The position numbers and the translations under genes are program-made. Below, in pieces: positions 1 to 11,097 of a stretch of 64,000 nucleotides of DNA; position 1 is the stretch's first letter, and each line of letters starts with the position of its first letter. The notes under the pieces are model-generated. The model made no database searches and was not told the DNA's origin. It saw only the letters and a program-made list of their open reading frames with translations. The DNA is from Tetradesmus obliquus (lineage: Eukaryota > Chlorophyta > Chlorophyceae > Sphaeropleales > Scenedesmaceae). Location: assembly GCA_030272155.1 (NCBI GenBank), contig CP126206.1, positions 3,585,001 to 3,649,000 on the forward strand, written 5' to 3'.

Positions 1-249
1 TGCAGCAACACAAGCACGCCAGCAAGCCTGCGCCTAGAAGGTATGGTGTGTAACTTTGTGCCGGATGCGGTTTAGGTTTGTGCATAAGGCTTGAAGCCGC
101 TTTTGTTGAGTAACCTCCTAAGATGGAAGCAAAGTGTGCATAAGAGCTGTGGCCATGGCCTCCGAGCGCATCCTGCAGCAACACAGGGACACCTGCTGCA
201 CTGCGGCTGGAAGGTGCGGTGCGAGTAGGGCGTGTACATGTTTGTCAAC

Positions 250-790
250 GGGTTTATGGGGCTTGGCGTCCCCGCTTAGCTGCGTGCTGCTGCCCGCTGT
301 TGCGCTGCGGGCAGCGTCACAGCGCACTTTGCTGTATGTGACCCCACCAAATCATACTGTTGGCAGCAGCAACCACCTTCAGATTGATGACGTGGCTGCG
401 TGCTGCCGCCCGCTGTTGTGCTGCAGGCAGCGTCAAGGCGCACTTCGCTGTGTTTGATCAAAGCAAGCCTGCATACATTTGGAAGCAACAAGGCCACTTC
501 AAATGATGATGTGGCTGCGTGCTGCCGCCCTCTTTGCGCCGCAGGCAGCATCAAGGCTCGCTTTGCTGTATGTGACCTGCCAAACTATACTGTTGGCAGC
601 AGCAACCACTTTCAGATCAATGACGTGGCTGCGTGCTGTTCTCTGCAGGCAGCATCAAGGCGCACTTTGCCGCCTTTGATCCAAGCAAGCTTACATAATT
701 TTGGCAGCAGCAGCCGCTTACCTTTAACTGACCTGGCTGCATACTTTTCGCCATTTTGCATCGCAGGCAGCATCAAGGCGCACTTTGCTG
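250..790 (+). repeat. Decoy array: acceptor-side copies of exon 767-1008
   Basis: About five tandem units of roughly 115 bp, each with a GCAG acceptor followed by the start of the exon (GCAGCATCAAGGCGCACTTT and variants). The last unit continues into the real exon. Earlier units drift and lack a donor, as expected for unselected intron sequence. A single copy of the exon's 3' end plus its donor lies downstream at about 1078-1140. Confidence 0.75.
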
Positions 791-3700
791 CTTTTGATCC
801 AAGCAAGCCCCTGCCACACTTCCCCGTTGCCTTTCTCGGCAGCGCCCTGTCAGTGCCGCAGTATCAGCGGCAGCTGCTGCCAGCTCAACAGCAGCAGCAG
901 CAGGGAGCAGGAGCCGGTGCTATTGCCTTGGCAGCTGGGGTAGCACGGGGAGTTGCGGATGGCAATGCTACAGTAGTAGTGTCGGCCTTAACTGGCATCA
1001 ACATGTCGGTGAGTGCAATTCTTCCGCTCATTGTTGGCAGCACTGCTGCTTTACCATGTGAGCACAGCAGGGACAGATGAGGATGGCGATGCTACGGTAG
1101 TGGTCTCTGCCTTGACAGGCATCAACATGTCGGTGAGTGCTCCAGTCGGCGCTCAAGATTGCTTTCAAAAGAGCGATCACTCTCTCTTCTTGCACCTGCT
1201 GCACATTCGTCATGATGGGGGTTGGAGCCGCTTGAGTTCATTCTGTCAAACATACATTGGCCCGAACACTGTCCCAGCTTCGGCCATTGTAACAAGACCT
1301 TGGTTGCGCTGCTGCTGCTGCTGCTGCTGTGCAGGTTGGCCTACACTGCTGCCTCAGCTGGGCGCCTGCCGCGCATGGCAGCTGCACCCGCCCCTCACAC
1401 ATGACGCAACCAGAACACAAACCCCAAACTCATGTGCGCTGCTGCTTTGCAGGTGGGCTTGCTGCTGCAGCTGGGCGCCTTCAGGGCCTGGCAGCTGCAC
1501 CGCCCCTCTCATCACAATTCAACACAACGCAATTTGTGCTGCTGCTGCTGCTGCTGCTGCTGCCGCCGTAGGTTGGGCTGCTGCCGCAGTTAGGAGGCTG
1601 CCGGGCCTGGCAGCTGCACCGGCCAGGCCTGAGCCTTGAGTGCAACACAAATATGTAAATTGATGCGTGCTGCTTGCAGGTGGGTCTGCTGCCTCAGCTG
1701 GGCGCCTGCCGCGCCTGGCAGCTGCACCGGTGTGACATAAAAGTGTGACATAATTATGTAACTGATGTGCACTGCTGCTCTGCAGGTGGGTCTGCTGCCT
1801 CAGCTGGGCGCCTGCCGCGCCTGGCAGCTGCACCGGTGTGACATAAAAGTGTGACATAATTATGTAACTGATGTGCACTGCTGCTCTGCAGGTGGGCCTG
1901 CTGCCTCAGCTGGGCGCCTGCCGCGCCTGGCAGCTGCACCGGCCAGGCCTGTGCCTTGAGTACGGCAGGGAGCTGTGGAGGGGCAGCGTGGCGGAGCTGG
2001 CAGCTCTACGCAAGCCCATCACAGCCGGCAGCCAGGTGAGGGATGGGGAATGCGAAGAAACCCATGCTGCATGTTGACATCAAACACCTGTGGATGGGCA
2101 GTCAAACTGAGCTGGCAGCACTGCACAAGCCTGTGGCAGCAGGCAGCCAGGTGAGGCATAGGGGAGCAGGGGGTGCCGTGTGCTTGATGGGGCCTGAGCC
2201 TTGAATGTGGCAGGGAGCTGTGGAGGGGCAGCGTGGCTGAGCTGGCAGCACTGCGCAAGCCCATCACAGCCGGCAGCCAGGTAAGGGATGGGGATTTTGG
2301 CAAGCGTACACCACCGCGTGCTGCATTGATATCAGCAGAGATTGTAACAGCGGGCAACCAAGTGAGGCATAGGGGGGATGCCGCAGGCCTGCGCCTCGAG
2401 TATGGCAGGGAGCTGTGGAGGGGCAGCGTGGCTGAGCTGGCAGCTCTGCGCAAGCCCATTACAGCCGGCAGCCAGGTAAGGGATAAGGATTGCGAAGAAA
2501 CCCATGCTGCATGTTGACATCTGTTCAACAACATCGAACATCTGTGGATGGGCAGTCAAACTGAGCTGGCAGCACTGCACAAGCCTGTGGCAGCCGGCAG
2601 CCAGGTAAGCACCACTCCATATGCCAAAGCAAACGCTGCAGCAGCAGCTGCTGCTGTTGCTTCCGCAAATGTTGAGCTTACAACATTTTGCTCAGCTACG
2701 GCCGCTGGCGCTGCCGCGCTATGGCAGGGAGCTGTATGCGTATGAGGCTGCTGACATAACCGCTGCTGCTGGTGCTGCTGCTGCTGCAGTTGGTGACAGT
2801 GACGTTGGCTGATGTAACAGAGCTGCAGCCACTTGCACTGCCGCGCTATGGCAGGGAGCTGTACGCGTACGAGGCTGCTGACATAACCGCTGCTGCTGGT
2901 GCTGCTGCTGCTGCAGTTGGTGACAGTGACGTTGGCTGATGTAACAGAGCTGCAGCCACTTGCACTGCCGCGCTATGGCAGGGAGCTGTACGCGTACGAG
3001 GCTGCTGACATAACCGCTGCTGCTGGTGCTGCTGCTGCTGCAGTTGGTGACAGTGACGTTGGCTGATGTAACAGAGCTGCAGCCACTTGCACTGCCGCGC
3101 TATGACAGCGAGCTGTACGCGTACGAGGCTGCTGACATAACCGCTGCTGCTGGTGCTGGTGCTGCTGCAGTTAGTAACTGTTACTTTGGCTGATGTGACA
3201 GAGCCGCAGCCGCTGGCGCTGCCGCGCTACGGAGGAGAGCTATACGTGTATGTAGCGCTGGTGCTGGGTGGTGTCTGGATGTTCTCTACAGTACCGCTGA
3301 TTGTGATGTTTGGCGTCGTGCTGGTGAGTACGGGCAGATCCGGAGTATGTTGCTTTGCACTGCTTGCTCATGGTTTGTTTTCATCCTCAAGTGTCCAGAG
3401 CTGCACCACAGAATGCCGTGATGCAAACTGAGGATGTCTGTATAACATAGGGTATCACAGCTTGTGCTATGGCAGGGAGCTATACGTGTATGTGGCGCTG
3501 GTGTTGGGAGGTGTTTGGATGTTCTCTACCGTGCCGCCGATCGTCATGTTTGGCGTGGTGATGGTGAGCGCGGGCAGGCTGAGGAATAGAACAATCGTTG
3601 CTGTGTAGTGCTGCTGGGTTGTGCATGTATGTGGCGCTGGTGGTGGGAGGTTTTTGATTGTTCTCCACAGTACTTCTAATCGTCATGATTGGCGTCGTGC

Positions 3701-3892
3701 TGGTGAGTGCGGGCAGGCTGATACGTCAACATGTGATGACTCAACATGCCCAGCGCGACTAGATTCGGCTGTAGTTGCTGCTTGTGTACGTGCCGTTGCG
3801 TGCATTTGTGTAGCTGCTGCTGAGGTGCTACTGACAAGCAGACTGCAAGCCACCAAGTTGGACACAACGACTTGCTCTGACTGCTGCTGTCA

Positions 3893-3940
<48 letters not shown>

Positions 3941-4020
3941 TCGTGTAGATCAATGTGCAACGGAACAGAGGCTTGCCCATCTTCCTGTACAGGTACATGC
4001 GCAAGTACAGAGGCTGGTGA
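767..4020 (+). CDS. Unrecognised membrane protein, C-terminal part (gene starts left of the window)
   Basis: I do not recognise the family. Four in-frame exons are supported: 767-1008, 1892-2035, 3204-3323 (or from 3210, both in phase) and 3949-4020, ending in TGA. The first exon begins in phase 2, so at least one exon lies further left. It encodes a segment with a Gln run (about 887-904) and ends in ALTGINMS. The second encodes a 48-residue amphipathic segment containing EYGRELWRGSVAEL. The third contains one clear transmembrane helix (YVYVALVLGGVWMFSTVPL). The last encodes a short basic tail ending RYMRKYRGW. The product is therefore probably anchored by a helix close to its C-terminus, with a positively charged end. 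All but the last exon are flanked by partial copies of themselves. The exon choice rests on which copy keeps both splice sites and an open frame. Confidence 0.55.
1330..1891 (+). repeat. Decoy array: acceptor-side copies of exon 1892-2035
   Basis: Six units, the last ones with an exact 106-bp period, each containing a GCAG acceptor and the first ~50 nt of the exon (CTGCCTCAGCTGGGCGCCTG). The units at about 1679 and 1785 are nearly identical and so look recent. The first units have CTG runs immediately before the acceptor. Confidence 0.8.
2098..2610 (+). repeat. Decoy array: donor-side copies of exon 1892-2035
   Basis: Four copies of the exon's last 40-80 nt plus its GTGAGG/GTAAGG donor (GAGCTGGCAGCACTGCGCAA; CCCATCACAGCCGGCAGCCAG split by the donor). 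Copies lie near 2110-2150, 2205-2282, 2390-2476 and 2560-2606. Confidence 0.75.
2690..3203 (+). repeat. 127-bp tandem array before the transmembrane exon
   Basis: Four units with an exact 127-bp spacing (the shared GCTGACATAAC ends at 2760, 2887, 3014 and 3141). Each holds GCTGCAG followed by the start of the exon at 3204 (GCACTGCCGCGCTATGGC). Units two and three are almost identical. Two donor-side copies of the same exon follow at about 3470-3570 and 3612-3710. The second of these has an in-frame stop and looks like a decayed decoy. Confidence 0.8.
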
Positions 4021-4707
4021 TGCTGCTGGCAGTTGGTGTCAGGACTGGAGGATTTGAGATGCCTAAATCTGGCATATTACTGGAGGAGTCGTGGCGTGCA
4101 TGGTCAATGTCCATGTCTGCAAGCCGTGTCCAGCATAGTCGGCCACCTGCTGATGTACACTGGTATTGACTTTTTACTTGGTTACTGGTGCTTTTTGGGA
4201 CTCTGGCACTTGATGCAACGCTACAAGCTTGCTCTCTGCCAGCCTGAGAGATCATCTCAGCGGCTGCTGCTGGCTTGGCGCGCAGATGTGTAACTTGGCC
4301 AGCATTTGAGTGCTGCAGGCATCAGACACTTGTGACGGCGCCTGAAACTGTTATAAAAGTTATATCTTTTCTGCTAGAGTGCCGAAAGAAGCGATCCCAT
4401 ACTGGGGCTTCTGTTCAAACTCGTCGATAGCAGGTGCCTCGACAAGTTTCTACGCACGCCCGAGTTCAAAATTCTTGCGCTCTGAAACAATATTTCACTG
4501 CGAAAACGAGCAACACGTAGCCGTTGCAGCAGCCCTAACGTCACCGAGCCTAACAAGCCTCTTACAAGGAGCGTAGACAAGTATATGCTACTTCTGTAGA
4601 CTCACGTGGAGATCTTCACGGCAGCTTGGTCTTGTGCACCCAGGCCGGAGCATATCAGCGCCCTCGCTTGCCCTTCCCACTCTGTTTGAGCACAAGCCAC
4701 CAGCACC
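4021..4707. other. Intergenic: 3' flank of the membrane gene and 5' flank of HVA22
   Basis: No convincing gene. It contains the 3' flank of the upstream gene and, close to the HVA22 start, a GC-rich leader. A TTATAAAAG sequence at about 4350 lies some 350 bp before the start codon, too far to be called a core promoter with confidence. Confidence 0.4.
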
Positions 4708-7700
4708 ATGCCGATCGCAGCTACTGCGTCGCTGGTTTACTCCATGCTGTTCGCCACGTTCGCCTATCTGCTGCCTGGGTACCAGACGTTCAAGGTGGGT
4801 AGTGGAGTGAGCAGGACTTGACCTGCAGGTGATGCATTCCTTGGGTGCTTCGCCTGGTTGCGTGGCTTTAGTCGTCTACTTTGCGCAGTATGAGTACACG
4901 AAGGCCCTGCTGGCTCATGCATGCATACGCAGGGATGAGCTGCTGCTTGCATGTGCGCCACCTGCCTGAGTGCAGCTGGCAGTGGCCAACCCTGCAGCTG
5001 CACAGCTGCTTGTATCAGCAGCACCAGCAGAGGCTATAGAGCACTGTATCAGACCTAGAATCCTGCAGCTCCGCTGTGACTCCAACAGAGCATCCTGGCA
5101 CCTGCTGAACTGCTTTGCTTGCTCTGCACTTCCAATTGCTGCACTTGTGACTTGCTGCGCCTTCACCTGCTGCTGTCATGTGCAACCTGCTGCCGTGCTG
5201 CGTTCCTGCAAGCAGGCGGTTGAGCGCAAGAGCAGCGTCGATGTGAGGGAGTGGTCCAATAAGCTGCACATACGACTTGCTGCGCTCGTGACATTATGTG
5301 CTCTGACCGCTGCATCTTGAACTGCTGCTGTGCTGAAACAACAGGCGGTTGAGCGCAAGAGCAGCGACGATTTGAGGGAGTGGGCGTGCTCTTGAATTGC
5401 TGCGCACTGCACCCGCTGCACTTCTAACTTGCGCTCCTGTCGCCTGCTGCTGTGCTGAAATCACAGGCGGTCGAGCGCAAGAGCAACGACGATGTGAGGG
5501 AGTGGGCCTGCTACTGGACTGTGCTGCGCATAGGCTTGCTGCACTTCTTACCTGCTGTTTTTGTTGCCTGCTGCTGCCCTGCAAGCAGGCGGTTGAGCGC
5601 AAGAGCAGCGACGATGTGAGGGAGTGGGCCTGCTACTGGACTGTGCTGGCCACACTGTACTGCCTGCAGCCCTTCATCGACCTGCTCGCCTCATGGCTGC
5701 CTTTCTACTACCTGGCAAAGGTGGGTGTGTTGTGTACTGTGTTGCTGTTTTGTATCAAGGAAGTGCAGCAGGGAGTCAAACATTGGTCAACCCAACGTGC
5801 GCCCTTCATCGACCTGGCGTCATGGCTGCCTTTCTACTACCTGGCAAAGGTGGGTGTGATGCATCAGCTTCATGAACAGCTTCTGATGTTAAATTCCTGC
5901 AAGCAGAATGAGCAGTGGTCGAAATTGGTTGCAGCCAGCGTGGCTGTGCGCAGCAGGAGGGTGCAGCTGTGGTTCTGGTGCTATCAGGGCAGCTGGGCAG
6001 GTGCACGATGGTGGCGAGGCACAGCAGCTTCTTCTGCTGCCGGCATCCCCAACTTTCACTGACAATGTGTCCAACCTTGCAATCTTTGACCGTGTGTCTG
6101 ACCTGGCAATGTTTGACCTTGCAGCTGGGTTCCCTGCTGGGGCTGTGGTACCCCAGCACCAGCTAGTCTTACTGTCGTGTTTGACCATGTGCCCGACTTT
6201 GCTGCCTGTTCTGCTGCTGCCATGTGGCACTCCTGCCCCACTGTCTCTCCTGCAAATAATTAACGCACACAGCTAGGCTTCCTGCAGGGCCCTCCACCAA
6301 GTGTACCCTTGCTGCCGTGTTCTGACCACGGCTGACTGTCGCCTTGTGCTTTCTGTCCTGCAAATCGACGCTACCAAACAACAACCCTCAACAATACAGC
6401 TGGGCTTCCTGTTGGGCCTGTGGTACCCCTCCACCAAGTGGTCGCCTGCTAGCTTCCTGCGGCATAGATCATAATCTTATTGTTCTGTTGCCTGCTCTAC
6501 TGTCTGTCCTGCAAACACACACAGCTGGGCTTCCTGCTGGGCCTGTGGTACCCCAGCACCACGTGACCACTTGCTGCTGCATCTGACACTGCCTGCTAAC
6601 CTTGTTTGACCTGGCAATGTTTGACCTTGCAGCTGGGCTTCCTGCTGGGCCTGTGGTACCCCAGCACCAAGTGGGCACCTGCTGCCGTGCTCAACTTGAT
6701 GCCCATGCCTTCCTGTTCTTCTGCTGCTCTGTGGCAATCATCAAGCCCAACTTGCCTTGCTTCTTGCTTTTTGTGTAAGCCAAAACACTACATGTGTATT
6801 GCTACTTTTTCCTGCAGCTGGGCTTCCTGCTGGGCCTGTGGTACCCCAGCACCAAATGGGCGCAGTACCTGTACGCGCGCGGCTTCTCCCCGCTGGTGTC
6901 ATCCTATGAGGCCGACATTGATAAGCTTTACATGGATGGCAGGACCAAGGTGCGGTTATGGTTTCAGTTACAAGGGTTAAGGGTTGTGGTTTAGGGTTTG
7001 AATACAGCAGCTGCACAAAGTTGGCTTGCCCTCTGGTGTCAAGCTATGAGGCAGATATTGACAAGCTCTACATGGACGGCAGGACCAAGGTGCGGTTATG
7101 GTTTCAGTTACAAGGGTTTAGGGTTGTGGTTTAGGGTTTGAATACAGCAGCTGCACAAAGTTGGCTTGCCCTCTGGTGTCAAGCTATGAGGCAGATATTG
7201 ACAAGCTCTACATGGACGGCAGGACCAAGGTGCGGTTTTACCTCTGTTACAAGGAAGGGTTTAGGGCTGGGGGTTTGGGGTTTTTAGTTCAACAGCATTC
7301 GCTGCTTCTCCCTGCTGGTGTCAAGCTACGAGGCGGACATTGACAAGCTCTACATGGACGGCAGGACCAAGGTGCGGTTTTGTCGCATTGACAGGGGATT
7401 GGGTTGTGGTTTCAGGATTTGAATACAGCAGCGCGTGAATACAGCAGCGTGCACAAGGTTGGCTTGCCCGCTGGTGTCAAGCTACGAGGCAGATATCGAC
7501 GAACTCTACATGGACGGCAGGACCAAGGTGCGGTTTTACCTCAGTTACAAGGAAGGGTTTAGCGCTGGGGGTTTAGTGTTCTCATTCAACAGCGTGCGCG
7601 GCTTCAGCCCGCTGGTGTCATCCTATGAGGCGGGCATTGACAAGCTCTACATGGACGGGAGGACCAAGGTGCGGCTTTGAATCCTTTGGGTCTGGTATGT

Positions 7701-8767
7701 AGGGTTGCTGCTGTTGAGGGTTTGAGGTCTGGCATGTATGAAGTCAAGCAATTGGCGGAACTTATGGGCCAGCACGCCAGCACTCTCCAGGGCCACTCAC
7801 TCTCCTCTCACTCTACCCTGCCACCACATTACTCATTTCCTGCTGCTGTGTCACTCTTTCACCCTGCAGCTGGCCGACCTGATGGGCCAGCACGCCAGCA
7901 CCCTCAAGGGCCACTCACTCACCCTTCTCATTCTCCCGGCCACCACATCACTCATTTCCCTGCTGCTGCGTCACTCTTTCCTTTCACCCTGCAGCTGGCC
8001 GACCTGGTGGGCCGTCTTGCCAGCACTCTCAAGAGCCACTCGCTCACCCTTCATACTCTCCCGGCCACCACATTACTAATATCCCTGCCGCTGTGTCACT
8101 CTTTGACCCTGCAGCTGGCCAACCTCATGAGCCAGCACGCCAGCACTCTCAAGCGCCACTCACTCATCCTTCTCATTCTCCCGGCCGCCACATCACTCAT
8201 TTCCCTGCTGCTGCGTCACTCTTTCACCCTGCAGCTGGCCGACCTGATGGGCCAGCACGCCAGCACCCTCAAGGGCCACTCACTCACCCTTCTCATTCTC
8301 CCGGCCGCCACATCACTCATTTCCCTGCTGCTGCGTCACTCTTTCACCCTGCAGCTGGCCGACCTGGTGGGCCGTCTTGCCAGCACTCTCAAGAGCCACT
8401 CGCTCACCCTTCATACTCTCCCGGCCACCACATTACTAATATCCCTGCCGCTGTGTCACTCTTTGACCCTGCAGCTGGCCAACCTCATGAGCCAGCACGC
8501 CAGCACTCTCAAGCGCCACTCACTCATCTTCTCATTCTCCCGGCCGCCACATCACTCATTTCCCTGCTGCTGCGTCACTCTTTCACCCTGCAGCTGGCCG
8601 ACCTGATGGGCCAGCACGCCAGCACCCTCAAGGGCCAGGCGCGCAACCTGTCCGGCCAGGCCACTGTGCTGCTGAAGAACATCCAGCAGAAAGCCATGGA
8701 CAAGGCAAAGGCGGGCCGCGCACCTGGCGGTGACGCGACGGCGGGCCACGGCCTGCACACCGAGTGA
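4708..8767 (+). CDS. HVA22-like / REEP family (TB2/DP1/HVA22) ER membrane protein
   Basis: Exons 4708-4794, 5589-5720, 6818-6949 and 8594-8767 join in phase 0 to a 173-residue protein, the usual HVA22/REEP5 length. The TB2/DP1/HVA22 domain covers about residues 1-117. It has two hydrophobic segments near the N-terminus (LVYSMLFATFAYLLPGYQTF and DLLASWLPFYYLAKLGFLLG), the family sequence WACYWTVLATLYCLQPFIDL and the motif LWYPSTKWAQYLY. The C-terminal ~57 residues are a helical tail (KGQARNLSGQATVLLKNIQQ). By family knowledge these proteins insert as membrane hairpins and shape tubular ER; in plants HVA22 genes are often stress- or ABA-induced. Every exon is flanked by partial copies; the chosen ones are the only units with acceptor, donor and family sequence all intact. 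The coding part is 522 bp but the gene takes about 4 kb. Confidence 0.92.
5205..5588 (+). repeat. Decoy array: acceptor-side copies of HVA22 exon 2
   Basis: Three copies (near 5208, 5343 and 5466) of the acceptor CAG plus the first 45-65 nt of exon 2 (GCGGTTGAGCGCAAGAGCAG) precede the real exon at 5589, spaced about 120-135 bp. One donor-side copy of exon 2 (ending CTACCTGGCAAAG then GTGGGT) lies at about 5796-5850. Confidence 0.85.
6115..6817 (+). repeat. Decoy array: acceptor-side copies of HVA22 exon 3
   Basis: Four clear copies (near 6121, 6398, 6520 and 6629) and one degenerate copy (about 6270) of the acceptor plus the exon 3 start CTGGGCTTCCTGCTGGGCCT, ending around TGGTACCCCAGCACC. 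The real exon at 6818 is the last of the series. Confidence 0.85.
7025..7680 (+). repeat. Decoy array: donor-side copies of HVA22 exon 3
   Basis: Five copies (near 7028, 7171, 7311, 7468 and 7608) of the exon's last ~65 nt followed by the donor GTGCGG (CTCTACATGGACGGCAGGAC). The first two units are nearly identical over about 140 bp, and some units keep an open reading frame into the intron. Confidence 0.85.
7774..8593 (+). repeat. Decoy array with 3-unit higher-order structure before HVA22 exon 4
   Basis: Acceptor-side copies of exon 4 begin at 7870, 7995, 8114, 8234, 8354, 8474 and then the real exon at 8594, so the period is almost exactly 120 bp. Translated starts differ in a repeating order: GQHASTLKG, GRLASTLKS, SQHASTLKR, then the same three again, then the real exon with the first type. 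This is a 360-bp higher-order repeat. An older, diverged unit lies near 7750-7800. Confidence 0.9.
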
Positions 8768-9245
8768 TCGGTGGCTTGCAGGAAAGCAGCTGCTTGCAGG
8801 AAGGGCTGCAGAAGGCCATGGACGAGGCAAAGGCGGGCGGCGCACCTTGCGGTGACGCGGCGGTGGGCCACGGCCTGCACCGCGAGTGATCAGCGGCTTG
8901 CAGGAAAGCAGCTGCTTGCAGGAAAGGCTGCAGAAGGTCATGGACAAGGCACATGTGGGCCACGCACCTGGTGGTAACGCAGCGGTGGGCCACGGCCTGC
9001 ACACCGAGTGATCGCAGCTTGCAGGAAGGCAGCTGCGTGCAGGAAAGACTGCAGAAGGCCATGGGCAAGGCAAAGGCGGGCCGTGCACATGGCGGTGACG
9101 CGGCGGTGGGCTACGGCCTGCGCAACGACTAATCAGCGGCTTGCAGGAAAGCAGCTGCTTGCAGGAAAGACGGCTAATGCATTATGGCCATGAGCAAGGC
9201 CAAGGCGGGCGTGTACAGGCGTGTGGGCAGCTGCTTGCAGGAAAG
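8768..9245 (+). repeat. Copies of the HVA22 terminal exon beyond the stop codon
   Basis: About four units of ~120 bp after the TGA repeat the last coding stretch and stop (AAGGCCATGGACAAGGC, then CACGGCCTGCACACCGAGTG). They are separated by a spacer containing GCTTGCAGGAAAGCAGCTG. The spacer keeps an AG acceptor-like site, so alternative terminal exons are conceivable. They probably lie in the 3' UTR. Confidence 0.75.
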
Positions 9246-10830
9246 CTGACTAACAGCACGGCAGAGGCGGGAAGGGGTTCAGTTTGTGTGCTGATTTTGC
9301 ATGAGCTTTGCTTGGCATTGTGCAGGCAAGTGGCGTGTGGCTTGCACTGTGCGCGGCAGTTGCTGCAGCAGTGGAGGATATTGTAAAATGCATAGCTTGC
9401 TTCCCAACTGATGTGTGCTGGTGTGCTGGGGCACGTTTGAGAGGGCCCTGTGCATTGTTGTTGATCAGGCCGTCTGAGTTGGACTCTGCTGTACAGTACG
9501 GGGCAAGGGGCGTGCTTCTTTGCTGCACGCATGCACCACCACAGTTGTTGCGCTAGATTCACCGGCAACTAAAGTCACTGGCCACATAAGAAGATTAATG
9601 ATGACTGATGCTTCATGGGTCACATGGTGACACAGTGAGCTGTCATCGGCTCACACGTTGTAGCTCTTTATATGTTGTGCTGTCCTTGTGTGGGTTGGCT
9701 TACTAAGCCAAGGTAATACCTTGGCTTGGCTGCGGCTGGCGTCGCAGTAGGAGTGCGGCCATAAGCTTGCGTTGTGAGTTAGTTGCAGCTGATGTAACTG
9801 GCTGGTGGGTTGTTCATGCACTGGCATTGATCCGCCATAAATACATAAAAACATACAAAAAACGCAGTTCAAATCAGCAACCCATCACTGCAGCAGTAAA
9901 CGATCAATGACATTCAGGCATACATGCATCCCCCCTGCCTACACCTGTACTACAACCACTGCTGCTGCTCCTGCTTCTTTGCGAGGAAAATGTCTACTGT
10001 AAACGCCTTCGCTGGAGGTGACAGACTGAGGGTGTTACTGACAACACAGCACCAGGACTACCTCTGACTACAAAGGAGCAGAAGGCCGTCAGTGCCGTTG
10101 CCCCCCAGGCCATCGTGGCTACTGAGGGCGGCACTGACCAGGTTTTGTTTTAAATGCAGGTAATACTAGAACAAGTAGGAGGAGCAGCAGCACCACAACA
10201 TTGAAGTTGAAGTAGCCATGCTGGTCTTGGGGGGGCCCTTCTTGCTATAATAATAATAATAATAATAATAGTCTTCTTGTAAGCCATACCTTGTCATCGG
10301 CATCGGCAACCGCGCCCCGTACGGAGCGGAAACTACGACTATTATTGCCTCTCTATTGGTGAGGGGCCCCTTCTTGCTATGTGAGTACACATTATGTTGC
10401 ATGCAATGATCGACCTATAATGATTGACCTGCTGCATGCACGTTGTACCACATTTATAATCTGCCTACCCTTCTACTACTAGGAGTAGTAGAATTTTTCT
10501 AGTGTGTACCCCACCGCAGCAGCTGTTGACAGAGATGTTGCATTATGCATGATGTTAACATGGAGTTTGCAGAGCTTTTTAGCATGCAAAGCAGTGATGT
10601 CAATGGGCGGCACTGCAACACAGCAGGTACGCAGTTGCGCTTTCACCATGCGGAAAACCGTATTTTCACAGCAGTGGTGCTGCAGGAGCCTGCAGGCCCT
10701 AGTAGTCACACAAGACGCTGTGCTGCTGCAGGCCCTAGCAGCCCCAAAAGAGGAGGAGCGGCTGCAGGTGGGCGGCACTGCACTGCTGCTGTAAAAAGAC
10801 GAGTTTACGTAATGGCCCCCGGGCGTTTTA
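9246..10830. other. Intergenic, no recognised gene
   Basis: I see no supported gene. It holds an (ATA)n microsatellite at about 10249-10270, flanked by two copies of a GGGGCCCTTCTTGCTAT-like sequence (about 10233 and 10364). There is also a perfect small hairpin at 10471-10493 (TTCTACTACT, loop AGG, AGTAGTAGAA). A TGTAA signal of the kind used for polyadenylation in Chlorophyceae occurs at about 9384 and could end the HVA22 transcript. Confidence 0.4.
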
Positions 10831-11029
10831 AAGTCTGGCAGCTGTCATGGTGACAGCTCAGCTCTGCTGTTCAAATAGCGGTACTGCAGTGTTGGCCAGT
10901 TACCCAAATTTGCTTATGCGGTGAGCGCCCACCTATTCTTGTAATTCTAAATTGAACGAAGAACTGCATGTGCATGTGACCGGGGAACCCCGTGGCTCGC
11001 GAGCTGTCACCATGACATAAGCCGGTCTT
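10831..11029. mobile_element. Candidate MITE with inverted terminal repeats
   Basis: A perfect 17-bp inverted repeat, TGTCATGGTGACAGCTC at 10843-10859 and its complement at 11001-11017, bounds about 175 bp. The match continues imperfectly outward to about 10831 and 11029 (AAGTCTGGC against AAGACCGGC). A related single end lies at about 46424-46460 (TGACAGCTGTCACC, CATGACACAAGCC). The short non-coding interior and inverted ends suggest a MITE, but no clear target-site duplication was found. Confidence 0.35.
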
Positions 11030-11097
11030 GGTTCTGCACCGATGACAGACGGGTTGTGGCACTCGGTGCTGTAGGGGTGACAGCTGGTGGGCGTTGC

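Noticed and set aside
7677-8606. 309-codon open frame as a separate gene
   Set aside because: It is translation through the 120-bp decoy array before HVA22 exon 4; its repeats mirror the array and no conserved domain appears.
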